DNA from: Anaerolineales bacterium
GTDB lineage: Bacteria; Chloroflexota; Anaerolineae; 4572-78; J111
Direction: 5' to 3'
Assembly: GCA_020634935.1 (NCBI GenBank)
Contig: JACKAT010000006.1
Location: forward strand, 62,001 to 126,000
Length of the DNA stretch: 64,000 nucleotides
This document shows, piece by piece, positions 18,835 through 26,879 of the stretch. A program made the position numbers and the translations under genes. Under the pieces are notes generated by a model. That model made no database searches. It was not told the origin of the DNA and was given only the letters and a program-made list of their open reading frames with translations. Each line of letters begins with the position of its first letter. Position 1 is the stretch's first letter.

Positions 18835-19005
18835 TCACCATATCCCCACCTCGGCGTTAGCCTCACTCGCCCCCGGCCACGGCGGCATTGTGGCGATGAT
18901 GATCTTGAGCGGGACATCTCCCGTGTTGCGAAATTGAAACATCGTATGCACGGGGATAACCAGGCTCGTGCCGTTTGTCTTTGAGTTGAACGGGGTCCGT
19001 ATTCA
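18835..19005 (-). pseudogene. Cupin-domain remnant directly after the DUF2000 stop
   Basis: In the same frame as the DUF2000 gene, after its TGA, the sequence continues as IRTPFNSKTNGTSLVIP, then VHTMFQFRNTGDVPLKIII and ATMPPWPGASEA to a TGA at 18835-18837. The VIPVHT...QFRNTGD..L..IIATMPPWPG pattern is the C-terminal half of a small cupin protein. The N-terminal half and a start are missing, so this is a truncated remnant. Confidence 0.65.
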
Positions 19006-19416
19006 TCAATCGTGTAACTTCGCCCCTTTCGTGACCTTATCAATAACCTTCTTCTCACCGCGCAGGGCAATTCCCACCAAAGGGAGATCTTCTGAAGCAT
19101 ACCGGGCGACAGTTTCGCGGTTCGCTGCATCGAAGCCGGTGGAAAACATATCTTCAATATATACCGCTACAGGGAGATCGTTACCCGTGGCTCGATTGAG
19201 GATGGTCTTGAGTTTGGCGCGGTTAGTTTTCAAGATCATGATGGGTTGAATGCATAAAGGCGCGTAAGTTTGGCCTGAGGCATCTTGATAGGGCTGCCCG
19301 ATCAAGCCCTCATTTGACGCGATAATGCCCGACGTCAAAAAGGCGGCGACGTTTAGCTTTTGCCAAACCGCCAGGTCTTCATCAATGACGATTACAATTT
19401 TGGTGTCGAAGTTCAT
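19006..19416 (-). CDS. DUF2000-family protein
   Basis: A 136-residue protein. KIVIVIDEDLAVWQKLNVAAF near the N-terminus and ALRGEKKVIDKVTKGAKLHD at the end match the DUF2000 family, a small fold related to peptidyl-tRNA hydrolase 2-like proteins, of unknown function. A cupin fragment lies in frame after the stop, suggesting that a rearrangement created this 3' end. The ribosome site is weak. Confidence 0.7.
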   Translation of the reverse strand: MNFDTKIVIVIDEDLAVWQKLNVAAFLTSGIIASNEGLIGQPYQDASGQTYAPLCIQPIMILKTNRAKLKTILNRATGNDLPVAVYIEDMFSTGFDAANRETVARYASEDLPLVGIALRGEKKVIDKVTKGAKLHD

Positions 19417-19473
19417 TGCTCTAATAATAAAAGGTCACTGAAGCAGGCTTGGACCCGGTTGCCAATAACTTTT

Positions 19474-19842
19474 CTAAACAGATTCAGCCAGATCAAATAA
19501 CTTTAGCAGCCGATTGTTAGTTTCAGCTTGCAGTTTTGGGGACAAATGACCCAACACTCGCTTGATTAAGGTCGTTGTAGCCGTCATTAAGCGATGCAAC
19601 TGGAGGGTAGATGAAACCCGTAAGCCTGTTACAGCAAAGTCGCTGTCGCCTGGTTGGAGAACGAGGTCGGTTGGTAAGGGGCTGGGCGAAATACGACTGG
19701 TAATGAACGCCAGAATAATATGGCGATGTGGCCCAATTGGATTGGTCAAGCAAACAGCCGGACGCACTTTACTACTGGATAAATCATCAAAAGGAAATGG
19801 GACTAGAACCGCTCTATACTTCGTCACGGAATGGTTCTCCAT
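19474..19842 (-). CDS. PemK/MazF-type toxin (endoribonuclease)
   Basis: A 122-residue protein with the family start YRAVLVPFPFDDLSSSKVRPAVCLT and a later HIILAFITSRI strand; proteins of this type cleave mRNA at short motifs. It overlaps the upstream small gene (19814-20068) by 29 bp, the usual arrangement with antitoxin first. The K-V-R-P loop is intact, so the toxin is probably active. Confidence 0.82.
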   Translation of the reverse strand: MENHSVTKYRAVLVPFPFDDLSSSKVRPAVCLTNPIGPHRHIILAFITSRISPSPLPTDLVLQPGDSDFAVTGLRVSSTLQLHRLMTATTTLIKRVLGHLSPKLQAETNNRLLKLFDLAESV

Positions 19843-20068
19843 CCGTCAAAGCGTAGATGTCTTCAGCCGGATCATTGAGAAAATCAAAAGCCGGATTGTG
19901 GGCAGCAGCGTGCAGCCACTGACTTTCATCCTCTTCGTCTTCAAGGGGATAGAGAACGATCACCTTGACCCGCATCGGGCCGGACATCGGCAACGGCCCA
20001 TCAAGTAGAAGTTGTTGATGTTCATCAATTCTACCCGTCATTTCTATGGCTGTCATTGCAGTATCCAT
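19814..20068 (-). CDS. Probable antitoxin of the PemK-type toxin
   Basis: An 84-residue acidic protein (MTAIEMTGRIDEHQQLLLDG..., then VIVLYPLEDEEDES). Such short proteins with an N-terminal strand segment and an acidic C-terminus are commonly encoded just upstream of PemK-type toxins. Assignment rests mainly on position and the 29-bp overlap. GGGAA precedes the ATG at 20068 at a suitable distance. Confidence 0.65.
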   Translation of the reverse strand: MDTAMTAIEMTGRIDEHQQLLLDGPLPMSGPMRVKVIVLYPLEDEEDESQWLHAAAHNPAFDFLNDPAEDIYALTDGEPFRDEV

Positions 20069-20105
20069 AAATATTCCCTTTTTTGAACCTAGATAAACTT
20101 TATGA

Positions 20106-20381
20106 TTAGGAAGATTGATCGACTAACCCTACTATCTTTGGAAACTCTTCTTGAAGAATTCGTCGTAATGTAGCCTCTGTCACCGGTTTTTCAGAGCTTT
20201 TAGTTAAATACTCTTTCAGGGCATCATTGATCATGGTTTGATACCCCATTCCGGCTTCCTCAGATCTGGAACGGAATTCTTCAAGAATGGCGTCATCAAT
20301 ATAGATAGTTATTCGCGTTTTTCCTTTAGTTGAAAGAAGCGCACCGCGTTTACCTTCAGAAAAATCATACTCAGCTTTCAT
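20106..20381 (-). CDS. brnA: BrnA-type ribbon-helix-helix antitoxin
   Basis: A 91-residue protein. KTRITIYIDDAILEEFR is the ribbon strand of a ribbon-helix-helix DNA-binding fold and GYQTMINDALKEYL its helices. It overlaps the toxin gene upstream by 11 bp. In characterised BrnTA systems the toxin gene comes first and BrnA represses the operon; the same order is seen here. Confidence 0.85.
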   Translation of the reverse strand: MKAEYDFSEGKRGALLSTKGKTRITIYIDDAILEEFRSRSEEAGMGYQTMINDALKEYLTKSSEKPVTEATLRRILQEEFPKIVGLVDQSS

Positions 20382-20637
20382 ATTCTTTCACCTCACGACT
20401 TGTTGCACAACGGACTGAAATAAGTCTGATTTCTTCCCCTCGAAATGTATAAACCACCACAAGAATTTCGTTGGCGCTGCCCATCCCGACCGCTATAAAT
20501 CTATCTTCATTTTCGGAGTAAGGGTCTTCGCGGTGTATGGCCAGGGGGTCATAAAAAACGCCTTCTGCGTCGGCAAAGGATACTTTATGCTTTCTTAGGT
20601 TGCTCTTAGCCTTCGCAGGGTCAAATTCAAATTTCAT
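20371..20637 (-). CDS. brnT: BrnT-type toxin (RelE-like ribonuclease)
   Basis: An 88-residue protein. FEFDPAKAKSNLRKHKVSF and DPLAIHREDPYSENEDRF are classic BrnT motifs, and the C-terminal RLISVRCATSREVKEYE carries the usual R..A...E. The family cleaves RNA and blocks growth until neutralised by BrnA. The ATG at 20637 has no ribosome site and lies only 6 nt from a good -10 box, so the mRNA may be leaderless. Confidence 0.88.
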   Translation of the reverse strand: MKFEFDPAKAKSNLRKHKVSFADAEGVFYDPLAIHREDPYSENEDRFIAVGMGSANEILVVVYTFRGEEIRLISVRCATSREVKEYES

Positions 20638-20643
20638 TTGTAT

Positions 20644-20672
20644 AATATATGTATAGTGTGCATATACGTCAA
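20644..20672 (-). promoter_or_regulatory. brnTA promoter with overlapping palindrome
   Basis: On the minus strand TTGACG (20667-20672) is separated by 17 nt from TATATT (20644-20649). The expected start is at or next to the A of the brnT ATG. TATATG and CATATA form an inverted repeat across the spacer and -10, a likely operator for the ribbon-helix-helix antitoxin (inference). Confidence 0.6.
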
Positions 20673-20793
20673 GTTGTAGGCGAAAAAACTAAGGCTGCCC
20701 AGATCGATGTTATGCTATTTGTCCAATCACCCACCCAGGATTAAGCGGCGAACATCCACTCTAACCATCATTCTGGTCTTGAACAGGCGATGC

Positions 20794-21693
20794 CTACTTC
20801 GGTAAATCCGTTTTGCCGTTGCCGGGTTGAAACGTTTTTTTGTAGCGCGTCGGTTTCAACAGCGGCCCCAGCGAGTCGAAATGCTCCGAGCGGGCGCCGT
20901 TTTGGTAGATCGGGAACTCGGCAGGCCGATCGCGGAAACTTTTCAGCACTTGCCCCAGGCGCATCATGCCGAACTCGCGGCTGCGGCGAACGCGGTCGAG
21001 ATCGACTTCGATAGGGATCATCTCTTCGCCGTTGCCGGCCTGGTGGATGACCGCGCCTTCCGGCCCCACCACAATCGAGCGGCCCACGCCGCCGTCGCCG
21101 ACGCCGTTGATGTCGAAAATGTAGCACTGCTGCTGCACGGCCGTGGCGCGGGCAATCGATAGTTCCACGTCTCGGTCAACAGTCGGCGTCATCGATGGGT
21201 GCAAAATCACCTCCGCGCCCATCGAGACCAGGGTGCGGATGGTTTCGGGAAACCACATATCGTAGCAGATCGACACGCCAAACCGGCCCACGTGCGGCAC
21301 ATCGAACACCATAAATTCATTCCCCGCCGAGACGCCTTCCTCGTAGGGATAGAAGGGAAACATCTTGCGGTAACGCCCCACCACTTCGCCGTGGGGGTTG
21401 ATGACCGGGGCGGTGTTGTACACCCGCTGGCCGTCGCGCTCGTAAATCGAGCCGGGGATGAGCCAGATGTGATGTTTAGCCGCCAGCTTTTGGAATTCGG
21501 CCTCGGCGGGGCCGGGCAAGGGTTGGGCCTTGGCCGCCAGCGGGCCGTAGACGGCCAACTCGCTAAAAAGGACCAGTTGAACCCAGGGATAAATGGCCAT
21601 CAATGTATTCAGTTTATATTTCATGGCTTCCAGATTGCTTTCCAGCGTCGAGTGGACGCGCATCTGGATGCCGGCAATGGCAAAGGGTGTCAT
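20794..21693 (-). CDS. Carbon-nitrogen hydrolase (nitrilase superfamily amidase)
   Basis: A 299-residue protein with the Glu-Lys-Cys triad: E45 (LFSELAVYGP), K110 (RYRKMFPF) and C143 (GVSICYDMWFPE). Members hydrolyse amides or carbamoyl groups, for example N-carbamoylputrescine or omega-amides; substrate not determinable. It lies downstream of a class III aminotransferase on the same strand, separated by a palindromic element, and not far from a decarboxylase, which would fit polyamine or beta-amino-acid breakdown (inference only). Confidence 0.85.
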   Translation of the reverse strand: MTPFAIAGIQMRVHSTLESNLEAMKYKLNTLMAIYPWVQLVLFSELAVYGPLAAKAQPLPGPAEAEFQKLAAKHHIWLIPGSIYERDGQRVYNTAPVINPHGEVVGRYRKMFPFYPYEEGVSAGNEFMVFDVPHVGRFGVSICYDMWFPETIRTLVSMGAEVILHPSMTPTVDRDVELSIARATAVQQQCYIFDINGVGDGGVGRSIVVGPEGAVIHQAGNGEEMIPIEVDLDRVRRSREFGMMRLGQVLKSFRDRPAEFPIYQNGARSEHFDSLGPLLKPTRYKKTFQPGNGKTDLPK

Positions 21694-21733
21694 CGTGTTT
21701 TCACTTTCAGGGAGGCTATTGAATGGTCTCAGG

Positions 21734-21833
21734 CCAGACCTTATAGGTTTCTAAAGGCTAGCTTTGACGTAGCGCTTGCTCCAACCGGAAGGGATGTTAT
21801 TGCAAGTGGCATTCGGAAACCTATAAGGTCTGG
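21734..21833. repeat. Palindromic element, family F copy 1
   Basis: CCAGACCTTATAGGTTTC and GAAACCTATAAGGTCTGG form a perfect 18-bp inverted repeat around a 64-nt spacer, between the aminotransferase and nitrilase genes. A related element with GACCTGTAGGGTTTC arms lies at 42199-42333, and a half copy near 26780-26830. Confidence 0.85.
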
Positions 21834-21875
21834 GTTAATCTGTGGACCACACAAAAAAGTTTAAAATAGACAGGG

Positions 21876-23147
21876 TTAACTAACAGAAGCGGCTAGCGCG
21901 CGTTCAAATTTTTCAAGCCCCGCATTGATTTGAGACTCGGTCACCACCAACGGTGGAATCCAGCGGATGGTGTTGGCGTAGGTGCCACATGACAACAGCA
22001 GCAGATGACCCTCTTCGAAGGCGTGCGATAGCACCGCTTTGGTCACGGCCGGGGCGGGCTGTTGGCTGTTCGGATCGGTGAATTCACAGCCGACCATCAA
22101 GCCGAGCCCGCGCACATCGCCCAAAACCGGATAGCGGCCTTGCAGTTCGGTTAGGCCGTCCATCAACTGCTGGCCGCGGATGGCGGCGTTTTCAACCAGC
22201 CCTTCGTCTTGAATAACCTTGATCGTGGCTTCCACCGCCGCGCAGCCCATCGCGTTGCCGCCGTAGGTGCCGCCGTGCGTGCCGGTTTGCCATTGGCTCA
22301 TAATTTCTTGAGTCGAAGCGATGCCGGAAATGGGGAAGCCGCTGCCCATGCCTTTGGCCATGACCATAATATCGGGCTTGACGCCGGCGTGTTGGTGAGC
22401 AAAGAATTTGCCGGTGCGACCAAAGCCACTTTGAACTTCATCGGCGATGAGCAGGATGCCGTGCTCGTCGCCGATGCGGCGCAGCCCTTGCATGAATTGT
22501 TTCGGGGCAGGAATGTAACCGCCTTCGCCTAACACCGGCTCGATGATCATGGCGGCGGTTTCCTGCGGCGCGGTTTGGCCGTGGAGCAGTTGGTCCAACT
22601 CTTGCAGGGCGAAGCGGCTCACCTGCTCATCGTTCATCCCGTAGCGATAGCCGTAGGGGAAAGGCGCGACAAACACGCCGGCGGGCAGCGGTTGGTAATC
22701 GAGGCGGTAGACGGTTTTGGCCGTGGTCATGGCCATGGTTTGGGCGGTGCGGCCGTGAAAGCTGCCTTGAAAGACGATGATGTTGGGTCGCCCGGTGTAG
22801 TGGCGGGCCAGTTTAACCGCCCCTTCGACGGCTTCGGCTCCGGAGTTGGACAAGAAGAAGGTGTCCAGGTGGGACGGGGTCACTTCGTTGAGCCGCTGGC
22901 TCACGCGGATCAGCGGTTCGTGAAAATAACAATTGACCTGGGCGTGCATAATTTTGGCGGCCTGCTCTTGGATAGCTTTGACTACGGTCGGGTGGCTGTG
23001 ACCAGTGTTGGTGACGCCGATACCGCTAGTAAAATCTAGATACTGTTGGCCGTCGGGGCTGTAAACATAACTGCCTTCGCCCCGCTCGACGACTAAATTG
23101 GTGATGCGTCCCCAAACGGGGGCAATATGAGAAAGGTCTTGACTCAT
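21876..23147 (-). CDS. Class III aminotransferase (4-aminobutyrate aminotransferase-like)
   Basis: A 423-residue PLP enzyme. SNSGAEAVEGAVKLAR (100-115), FQGSFHGRT (126-134), IADEVQSGFGRTG (D236) and MVMAKGMGSGFP with PLP lysine K265 give a full subgroup III signature. Overall sequence is closest in feel to GABA or acetylornithine/putrescine-type transaminases. It transfers an omega-amino group to an oxoacid; GABA is the most likely donor but not proven. The start ATG follows AAAGGAG. A nitrilase-family amidase follows on the same strand. Confidence 0.85.
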   Translation of the reverse strand: MSQDLSHIAPVWGRITNLVVERGEGSYVYSPDGQQYLDFTSGIGVTNTGHSHPTVVKAIQEQAAKIMHAQVNCYFHEPLIRVSQRLNEVTPSHLDTFFLSNSGAEAVEGAVKLARHYTGRPNIIVFQGSFHGRTAQTMAMTTAKTVYRLDYQPLPAGVFVAPFPYGYRYGMNDEQVSRFALQELDQLLHGQTAPQETAAMIIEPVLGEGGYIPAPKQFMQGLRRIGDEHGILLIADEVQSGFGRTGKFFAHQHAGVKPDIMVMAKGMGSGFPISGIASTQEIMSQWQTGTHGGTYGGNAMGCAAVEATIKVIQDEGLVENAAIRGQQLMDGLTELQGRYPVLGDVRGLGLMVGCEFTDPNSQQPAPAVTKAVLSHAFEEGHLLLLSCGTYANTIRWIPPLVVTESQINAGLEKFERALAASVS

Positions 23148-23304
23148 TACGGATATAACTCCTTTATCTCAAGCTAAGCGTGGATTAACACAGTGATTTT
23201 TCACAGGTCTTATTCTAAGGCGGATACATCCAAAATTCGTGGTAATAATAGGAGAATAGTGTTCAAACCTCGAATTTTTTTAAACAAAGGCGGCAGAACT
23301 TGGG

Positions 23305-24306
23305 TTAAGTTGTTAGCGTCTTACCGGCTATATCTGACACATGAAGGTGTTGCCGCATTTTTTCAATTAGGCCTTCAGCCAAGTGATCCGCATTTCTGTT
23401 ACCGATGATAATCTGCCCGCCGGCCATAGAACCGTGACCGCCGGCTACACCCTGCTCCCCCACAACCGCCTGAACAAATTGACCGGCGCCGGTTTGTTTC
23501 TGGGTCCGAACTGAAATAATCAATCGTTCTTTGTGGATTCCCATACAGATAACCCACTCAACCCCTTTCATACGCAGTAAAAAATCGGCAGTTTCGGCAG
23601 TCAGGTCGGGATACTGCATCGGGCCAAGGAAAGAAATGGCCACGTTGTTGTAGATGCGGGTGGCGTTGAGGGCTTCGGCTAAGTTCTTAAAGTAGTTCAC
23701 CGGAACCTGGGCGCGCTCAATTTTAAGCAGCGCTTCCAGATCGATTTTGGGTAAAAGATAGCAGATGGCTTCCATATCCAGCGCCCCGGTCCCTCGCCCC
23801 AGACCCATCGTGTCGGTTTTGATGCCATAAAAGAGCGCCGTTGCTAAAAAGGACGGAATGCCCACCTGCGCCAGCCGCAGGTATTCGGTCATAATGCTGC
23901 AAGCGGCGCCTACCGAGGGACGGACATCGATATAGTTTACCGCGCCGTTCACCTCGCGCTGGGGGTGATGGTCAATGACAACGGCGATGTCGGCCCCGGC
24001 GGGTAAGGCATTGTTGCCGGCGCCCGGCTGGGTATCAACCAGCGCAAACGGCGCACAAGGCTGATTAATATGACCGTTGACCCGGTGAAGCGGATGGTTC
24101 AAATAACGAACCAGCGCTTTATTTTCCGCCCGCCCGATAATCCCCCGATAGACAATTTGGCACTTGATATTTAACTTTTGAGATAAAAGATACCGTAACG
24201 CTACGGCGCTGGCAATTGCGTCCGGATCAGGGTTGTTGTGAGGTAAGATGATGATTTCATCTAATTCCTGCACCGCTTCAAACAACGCTTCAAGTCGCTC
24301 CTTCAA
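23305..24306 (-). CDS. DHH/DHHA1 phosphoesterase (NrnA-like)
   Basis: A DHH-family protein of 333 residues. HNNPDPDAIASAVALRYLL carries the DxDxxxSA metal motif, DTQPG and VIDHHPQRE follow, and the C-terminal DHHA1 domain has GGHGSMAGGQII. The family degrades short RNA (nanoRNase), pAp or cyclic dinucleotide products. The frame extends to a TTG at 24333, but a TTG at 24306 sits 6 nt after AAGGGGGGAG and fits the domain start, so it is preferred. Monocistronic. Confidence 0.85.
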   Translation of the reverse strand: MKERLEALFEAVQELDEIIILPHNNPDPDAIASAVALRYLLSQKLNIKCQIVYRGIIGRAENKALVRYLNHPLHRVNGHINQPCAPFALVDTQPGAGNNALPAGADIAVVIDHHPQREVNGAVNYIDVRPSVGAACSIMTEYLRLAQVGIPSFLATALFYGIKTDTMGLGRGTGALDMEAICYLLPKIDLEALLKIERAQVPVNYFKNLAEALNATRIYNNVAISFLGPMQYPDLTAETADFLLRMKGVEWVICMGIHKERLIISVRTQKQTGAGQFVQAVVGEQGVAGGHGSMAGGQIIIGNRNADHLAEGLIEKMRQHLHVSDIAGKTLTT

Positions 24307-24487
24307 CGTTACTCCCCCCTTTTCTCTCTTCAATTGGCCTGAATAACGTATTGAATTTTAGGTGCTGAGGCTGGCCCAAACCTAGGCCAACCTATATTGT
24401 TGGTCCAGCCCAGCTTGGTCCCGACAAGTATACTAGGAAACGGCAATAAATACCTAAAACAGAAATTATTTTTGTTCTGAAAATGAA

Positions 24488-24560
24488 AAGTCCACCGGTA
24501 GAACGGGCCAACCCGCCATCCTGTGGACTTATGTAAGGGTAGTCGCCCCTTTTAGGGGCG
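24488..24560. other. Two hairpins in the gap between DHH and zinc-ribbon genes
   Basis: AAGTCCAC...GTGGACTT (24488-24531, with an inner CGGG/CCCG) and TCGCCCC/GGGGCGA (about 24542-24560) are stem-loops downstream of the zinc-ribbon gene. Neither has a clear U-tract. Nothing else is seen in 24307-24623. Confidence 0.45.
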
Positions 24561-24623
24561 ATCTATATATCAATGCTTCAGACGAAATCGTTCAGAGGTT
24601 AAACAGGGGTATAGATAAACAAA

Positions 24624-24842
24624 TTACCAGCTATCTTCTGTCCAGTACTCTCTCAACACCTGATCTTTCTCAAACATATCAACATCCCAGCCCAACTTGA
24701 GGGGGGCTAAACTGGTTACGGTTAAATTAGCCCAACAGTTTGGACAAATGACTTTCGGCATTAATTCCGAAAGCGTGTCAAAGTGAAGCTCCTCTTCACA
24801 ATCTGGGCAGAATACGATAATATTTTGTTTGTCTAATACCAT
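24624..24842 (-). CDS. LysW-like zinc-ribbon protein (amino-group carrier homologue)
   Basis: A 72-residue protein. Two zinc knuckles, CPDC (12-15) and CPNC (33-36), frame a strand-rich core, followed by LTVTSLAPLKLGWD, closely matching the region after the second knuckle of LysW (SLDPLEL). LysW ends in EDWGE, whose last Glu accepts aminoadipate or glutamate; here the tail is longer and ends TEDSW. No lysX, lysZ or other lysine/arginine LysW-pathway gene is adjacent. It could be an orphan carrier or a plain zinc ribbon. Confidence 0.6.
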   Translation of the reverse strand: MVLDKQNIIVFCPDCEEELHFDTLSELMPKVICPNCWANLTVTSLAPLKLGWDVDMFEKDQVLREYWTEDSW

Positions 24843-25301
24843 GAGATTTCCCTCGACTCCCTGCTATTAAATTGATAGAAAATATTTCAGGCAACAAAAA
24901 ACCAGCCTACCGTACAGCAAGGTTGTTTGGATCATTTTCATGTACAGAAGCTGGCTATCAGAGCAGCCTGCTCAAAAAACCAACATTGGTTTTAATTGAA
25001 TAATTTATAAACGAATAAGCGCAAAAATCTAACTAATTTCTCAACACAGCGGAAAACAATACAATATTATATTCACTTCACCTATTTATTGCAAATTTAA
25101 AGATGGAGATCCTTTGGCTCGATTGTTTTCTTGACAATTGCCGGCCGCAAGCCCTTTTATCTGGCCCAATATCGTGATACAATTAACCATCAGAGGTTAG
25201 CGGAACCCATAAAAAGCGAAGCAACAGTTACCGGATAATTGCTTCAAAAGCGATGGTTACCTTAGGTCCATAAATCTCTTAGTGGGGTTATCGAGATTGA
25301 T
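24843..25301. other. Intergenic region, divergent promoters likely
   Basis: A 459-bp AT-rich stretch between divergent genes. A small stem AAAACCAA/TTGGTTTT lies near 24975-24995, and a TTGACA at 25131-25136 may be the -35 of the plus-strand gene at 25302. No gene is seen. Confidence 0.4.
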
Positions 25302-26120
25302 ATGCTGAATGCCTTTATTCCCCCTGAACACCTTATCAAAGATGAAACCGCAACTTGTCTTGTCTTGGCCCGCCCGAATCCTTTATATCGATGGGGTGTT
25401 ATTTCACTGATCTTGGCTGTAGTGACCGGCGTCGCCACGGCCCTATTGGGCATGGGGTGGGGTGGGTGGCTCGTGGCTACGGTGTATGCCGGCTTGGCCC
25501 TGCTGCTGCTCACCAGTCGCCGGGCGATTATCATTGATCTAGCTCAGCAGACGTTATTTTTCACCACCCACTACCGTTTTTTCGACCACCAATCTCGCTT
25601 CTTCCACTTCGGCAAAATCGACAAAGTTTATCTGGATTTTGAGACGCATCTGCATCAGGGCGCCCTGATGCCACGTAACTATACCCGCCGGCAGTGGTTT
25701 ATTTTTGTCACCCTTTACGATGAGCGAACCGTTACGCTGGTCCGCTATCGCGCCGACTATCCGGTTGATCAAGAGCCCAATCTATACAACGAAACTCAGG
25801 TGTGGGAAAGATTGGCCAAAAAAATTGCCACTGCCACCGGCAAACTGCTCATCACCACCGCTACGGTTCCCAGCCGCGCCCCGCGTACCTTTATCGATGT
25901 CATCGACCAAATCGTCCAGCGCCGGCTGAACGCCCTGCCCGACGCCGATCCGCTCAACCGGCAAACGGTTCGGCTGCGCAGCCACCCCAGCGGCCATATG
26001 GAAATTATGGTTAACGGCGTTACGCATCACACTCTGGATGAACTCAACGATGAAAACGTACGCCAACTCATCCAACAGGCCATCGACGAGTGGCACGAGC
26101 CGAAGCGTTTATGGAGTTAG
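25302..26120 (+). CDS. Membrane protein with two TM helices and a soluble C-terminal domain
   Basis: A 272-residue protein. Two hydrophobic helices (about 31-49 and 53-70) are followed by RRAIIIDLAQQTLFF and a soluble region of alternating strands that could be a PH-like fold (FFHFGKIDKVYLDFE). The N-terminal 25 residues are cytosolic. No catalytic motif is visible and I do not recognise a named family. Monocistronic, followed by a low-complexity inverted region. Confidence 0.7.
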   Translation: MLNAFIPPEHLIKDETATCLVLARPNPLYRWGVISLILAVVTGVATALLGMGWGGWLVATVYAGLALLLLTSRRAIIIDLAQQTLFFTTHYRFFDHQSRFFHFGKIDKVYLDFETHLHQGALMPRNYTRRQWFIFVTLYDERTVTLVRYRADYPVDQEPNLYNETQVWERLAKKIATATGKLLITTATVPSRAPRTFIDVIDQIVQRRLNALPDADPLNRQTVRLRSHPSGHMEIMVNGVTHHTLDELNDENVRQLIQQAIDEWHEPKRLWS

Positions 26121-26218
26121 GGAGTTTATAGAGTTTTTAGAGTTTATAGAGTTATGAAGTTTATGAGGATATTTCCTAACTCCACAAACTCTCTCCACGA
26201 ACTCTATGAACTCCTCAA
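26104..26218. repeat. Low-complexity GAGTTTATA direct and inverted repeats
   Basis: Direct repeats of (G)AGTTTATAGAGTTT are followed by the inverted set AACTCCACAAACTC and GAACTCTATGAACTCC, so the region can form a long imperfect hairpin between two convergent genes. The same kind of sequence recurs at 50349-50595 and 57905-58033. Confidence 0.7.
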
Positions 26219-26221
26219 ATT

Positions 26222-26440
26222 TTATTCACTTCCATCATCCAACGTAAACCCAATCTTGATCGTCACTTGCCAATTGGCCACCTGATTGTTGTCGATATAG
26301 CCGCGAGTCTCAATAATCTCGAACCAGCGCATGCTGCGAATCGTTTTACTCGCTTTCGTCACAGCGTTCTGCACTGCGTCTTCGATGCTGACATCGGATG
26401 AGCCGGTCAATTCGATCTTTTTATAAACACGGTCAGTCAT
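26222..26440 (-). CDS. Dodecin-family flavin-binding protein
   Basis: A 72-residue protein. VYKKIELTGSS, EDAVQNAV and RWFEIIETRGYI, then VANWQVTIKIGF, follow the dodecin pattern throughout, including the conserved W39 that stacks on flavin. Dodecins assemble as hollow dodecamers that store or buffer riboflavin/FMN or CoA in the cytosol. Monocistronic. Confidence 0.93.
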   Translation of the reverse strand: MTDRVYKKIELTGSSDVSIEDAVQNAVTKASKTIRSMRWFEIIETRGYIDNNQVANWQVTIKIGFTLDDGSE

Positions 26441-26474
26441 AATACCTCTCCTTAATTATTCATTACTCATCAAT

Positions 26475-26609
26475 ACACTGTAAATTAAGTCATTAAGCTT
26501 TTGTCATGGCGAGCGAAGCGAAGCGATCTCCTCCTCCGAACGTGGAGATGGCTTCGTCGTTCCTCCTCGCTATGACCATAACCCCCAAAAACTTAATTTA
26601 CGCTGTAAT
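26475..26609. repeat. MITE-like element with GTAAATTAAGT ends
   Basis: The left end ACACTGTAAATTAAGT and right end ACTTAATTTACGCTGTAA are inverted repeats. The interior is a second palindrome (GTCATGGCGAGCGAAGCG...CCTCGCTATGAC, with GGAGAT/ATCTCC). It lies upstream of the dodecin gene, immediately left of a family B element. Confidence 0.75.
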
Positions 26610-26631
26610 CATTCATATTTCTAGGACTTAC

Positions 26632-26754
26632 GCAGTTGGGTGTATCGAACCCGGTGACAGTCACTTAGACGCGACAAATAGCGTTGTTTGGGCTTAAGCG
26701 GACGTTCGTTTTCGGCAAAAAGTGACTGTCACCTTTTGAACTGCGTAACTCCTA
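26632..26754. repeat. Nested palindromic element, family B copy 1 (inverted spacer)
   Basis: Outer ends TAGGACTTACGCAGTT and AACTGCGTAACTCCTA enclose an inner palindrome GGTGACAGTCACTT / AAGTGACTGTCACC with a 52-nt spacer. The spacer is the reverse complement of those in the copies at 45482 and 61097. Confidence 0.9.
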
Positions 26755-26779
26755 ATTTCATTATTTAGTATACCATTAC

Positions 26780-26830
26780 CTAACCTAAGTTGCTACCTGT
26801 CCATGAACAAGACCTGACGGGTTTTCAAAC
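26780..26830. repeat. Half copy of family F palindrome
   Basis: AAGTTGCTACC followed by AAGACCTGACGGGTTTTC matches one arm of the element at 42199-42333. The other arm is absent. Confidence 0.5.
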
Positions 26831-26879
26831 GGGCCTTAATGCGGCTAAATTCCCGAAGTTACCTACTGAATTTCTACGA

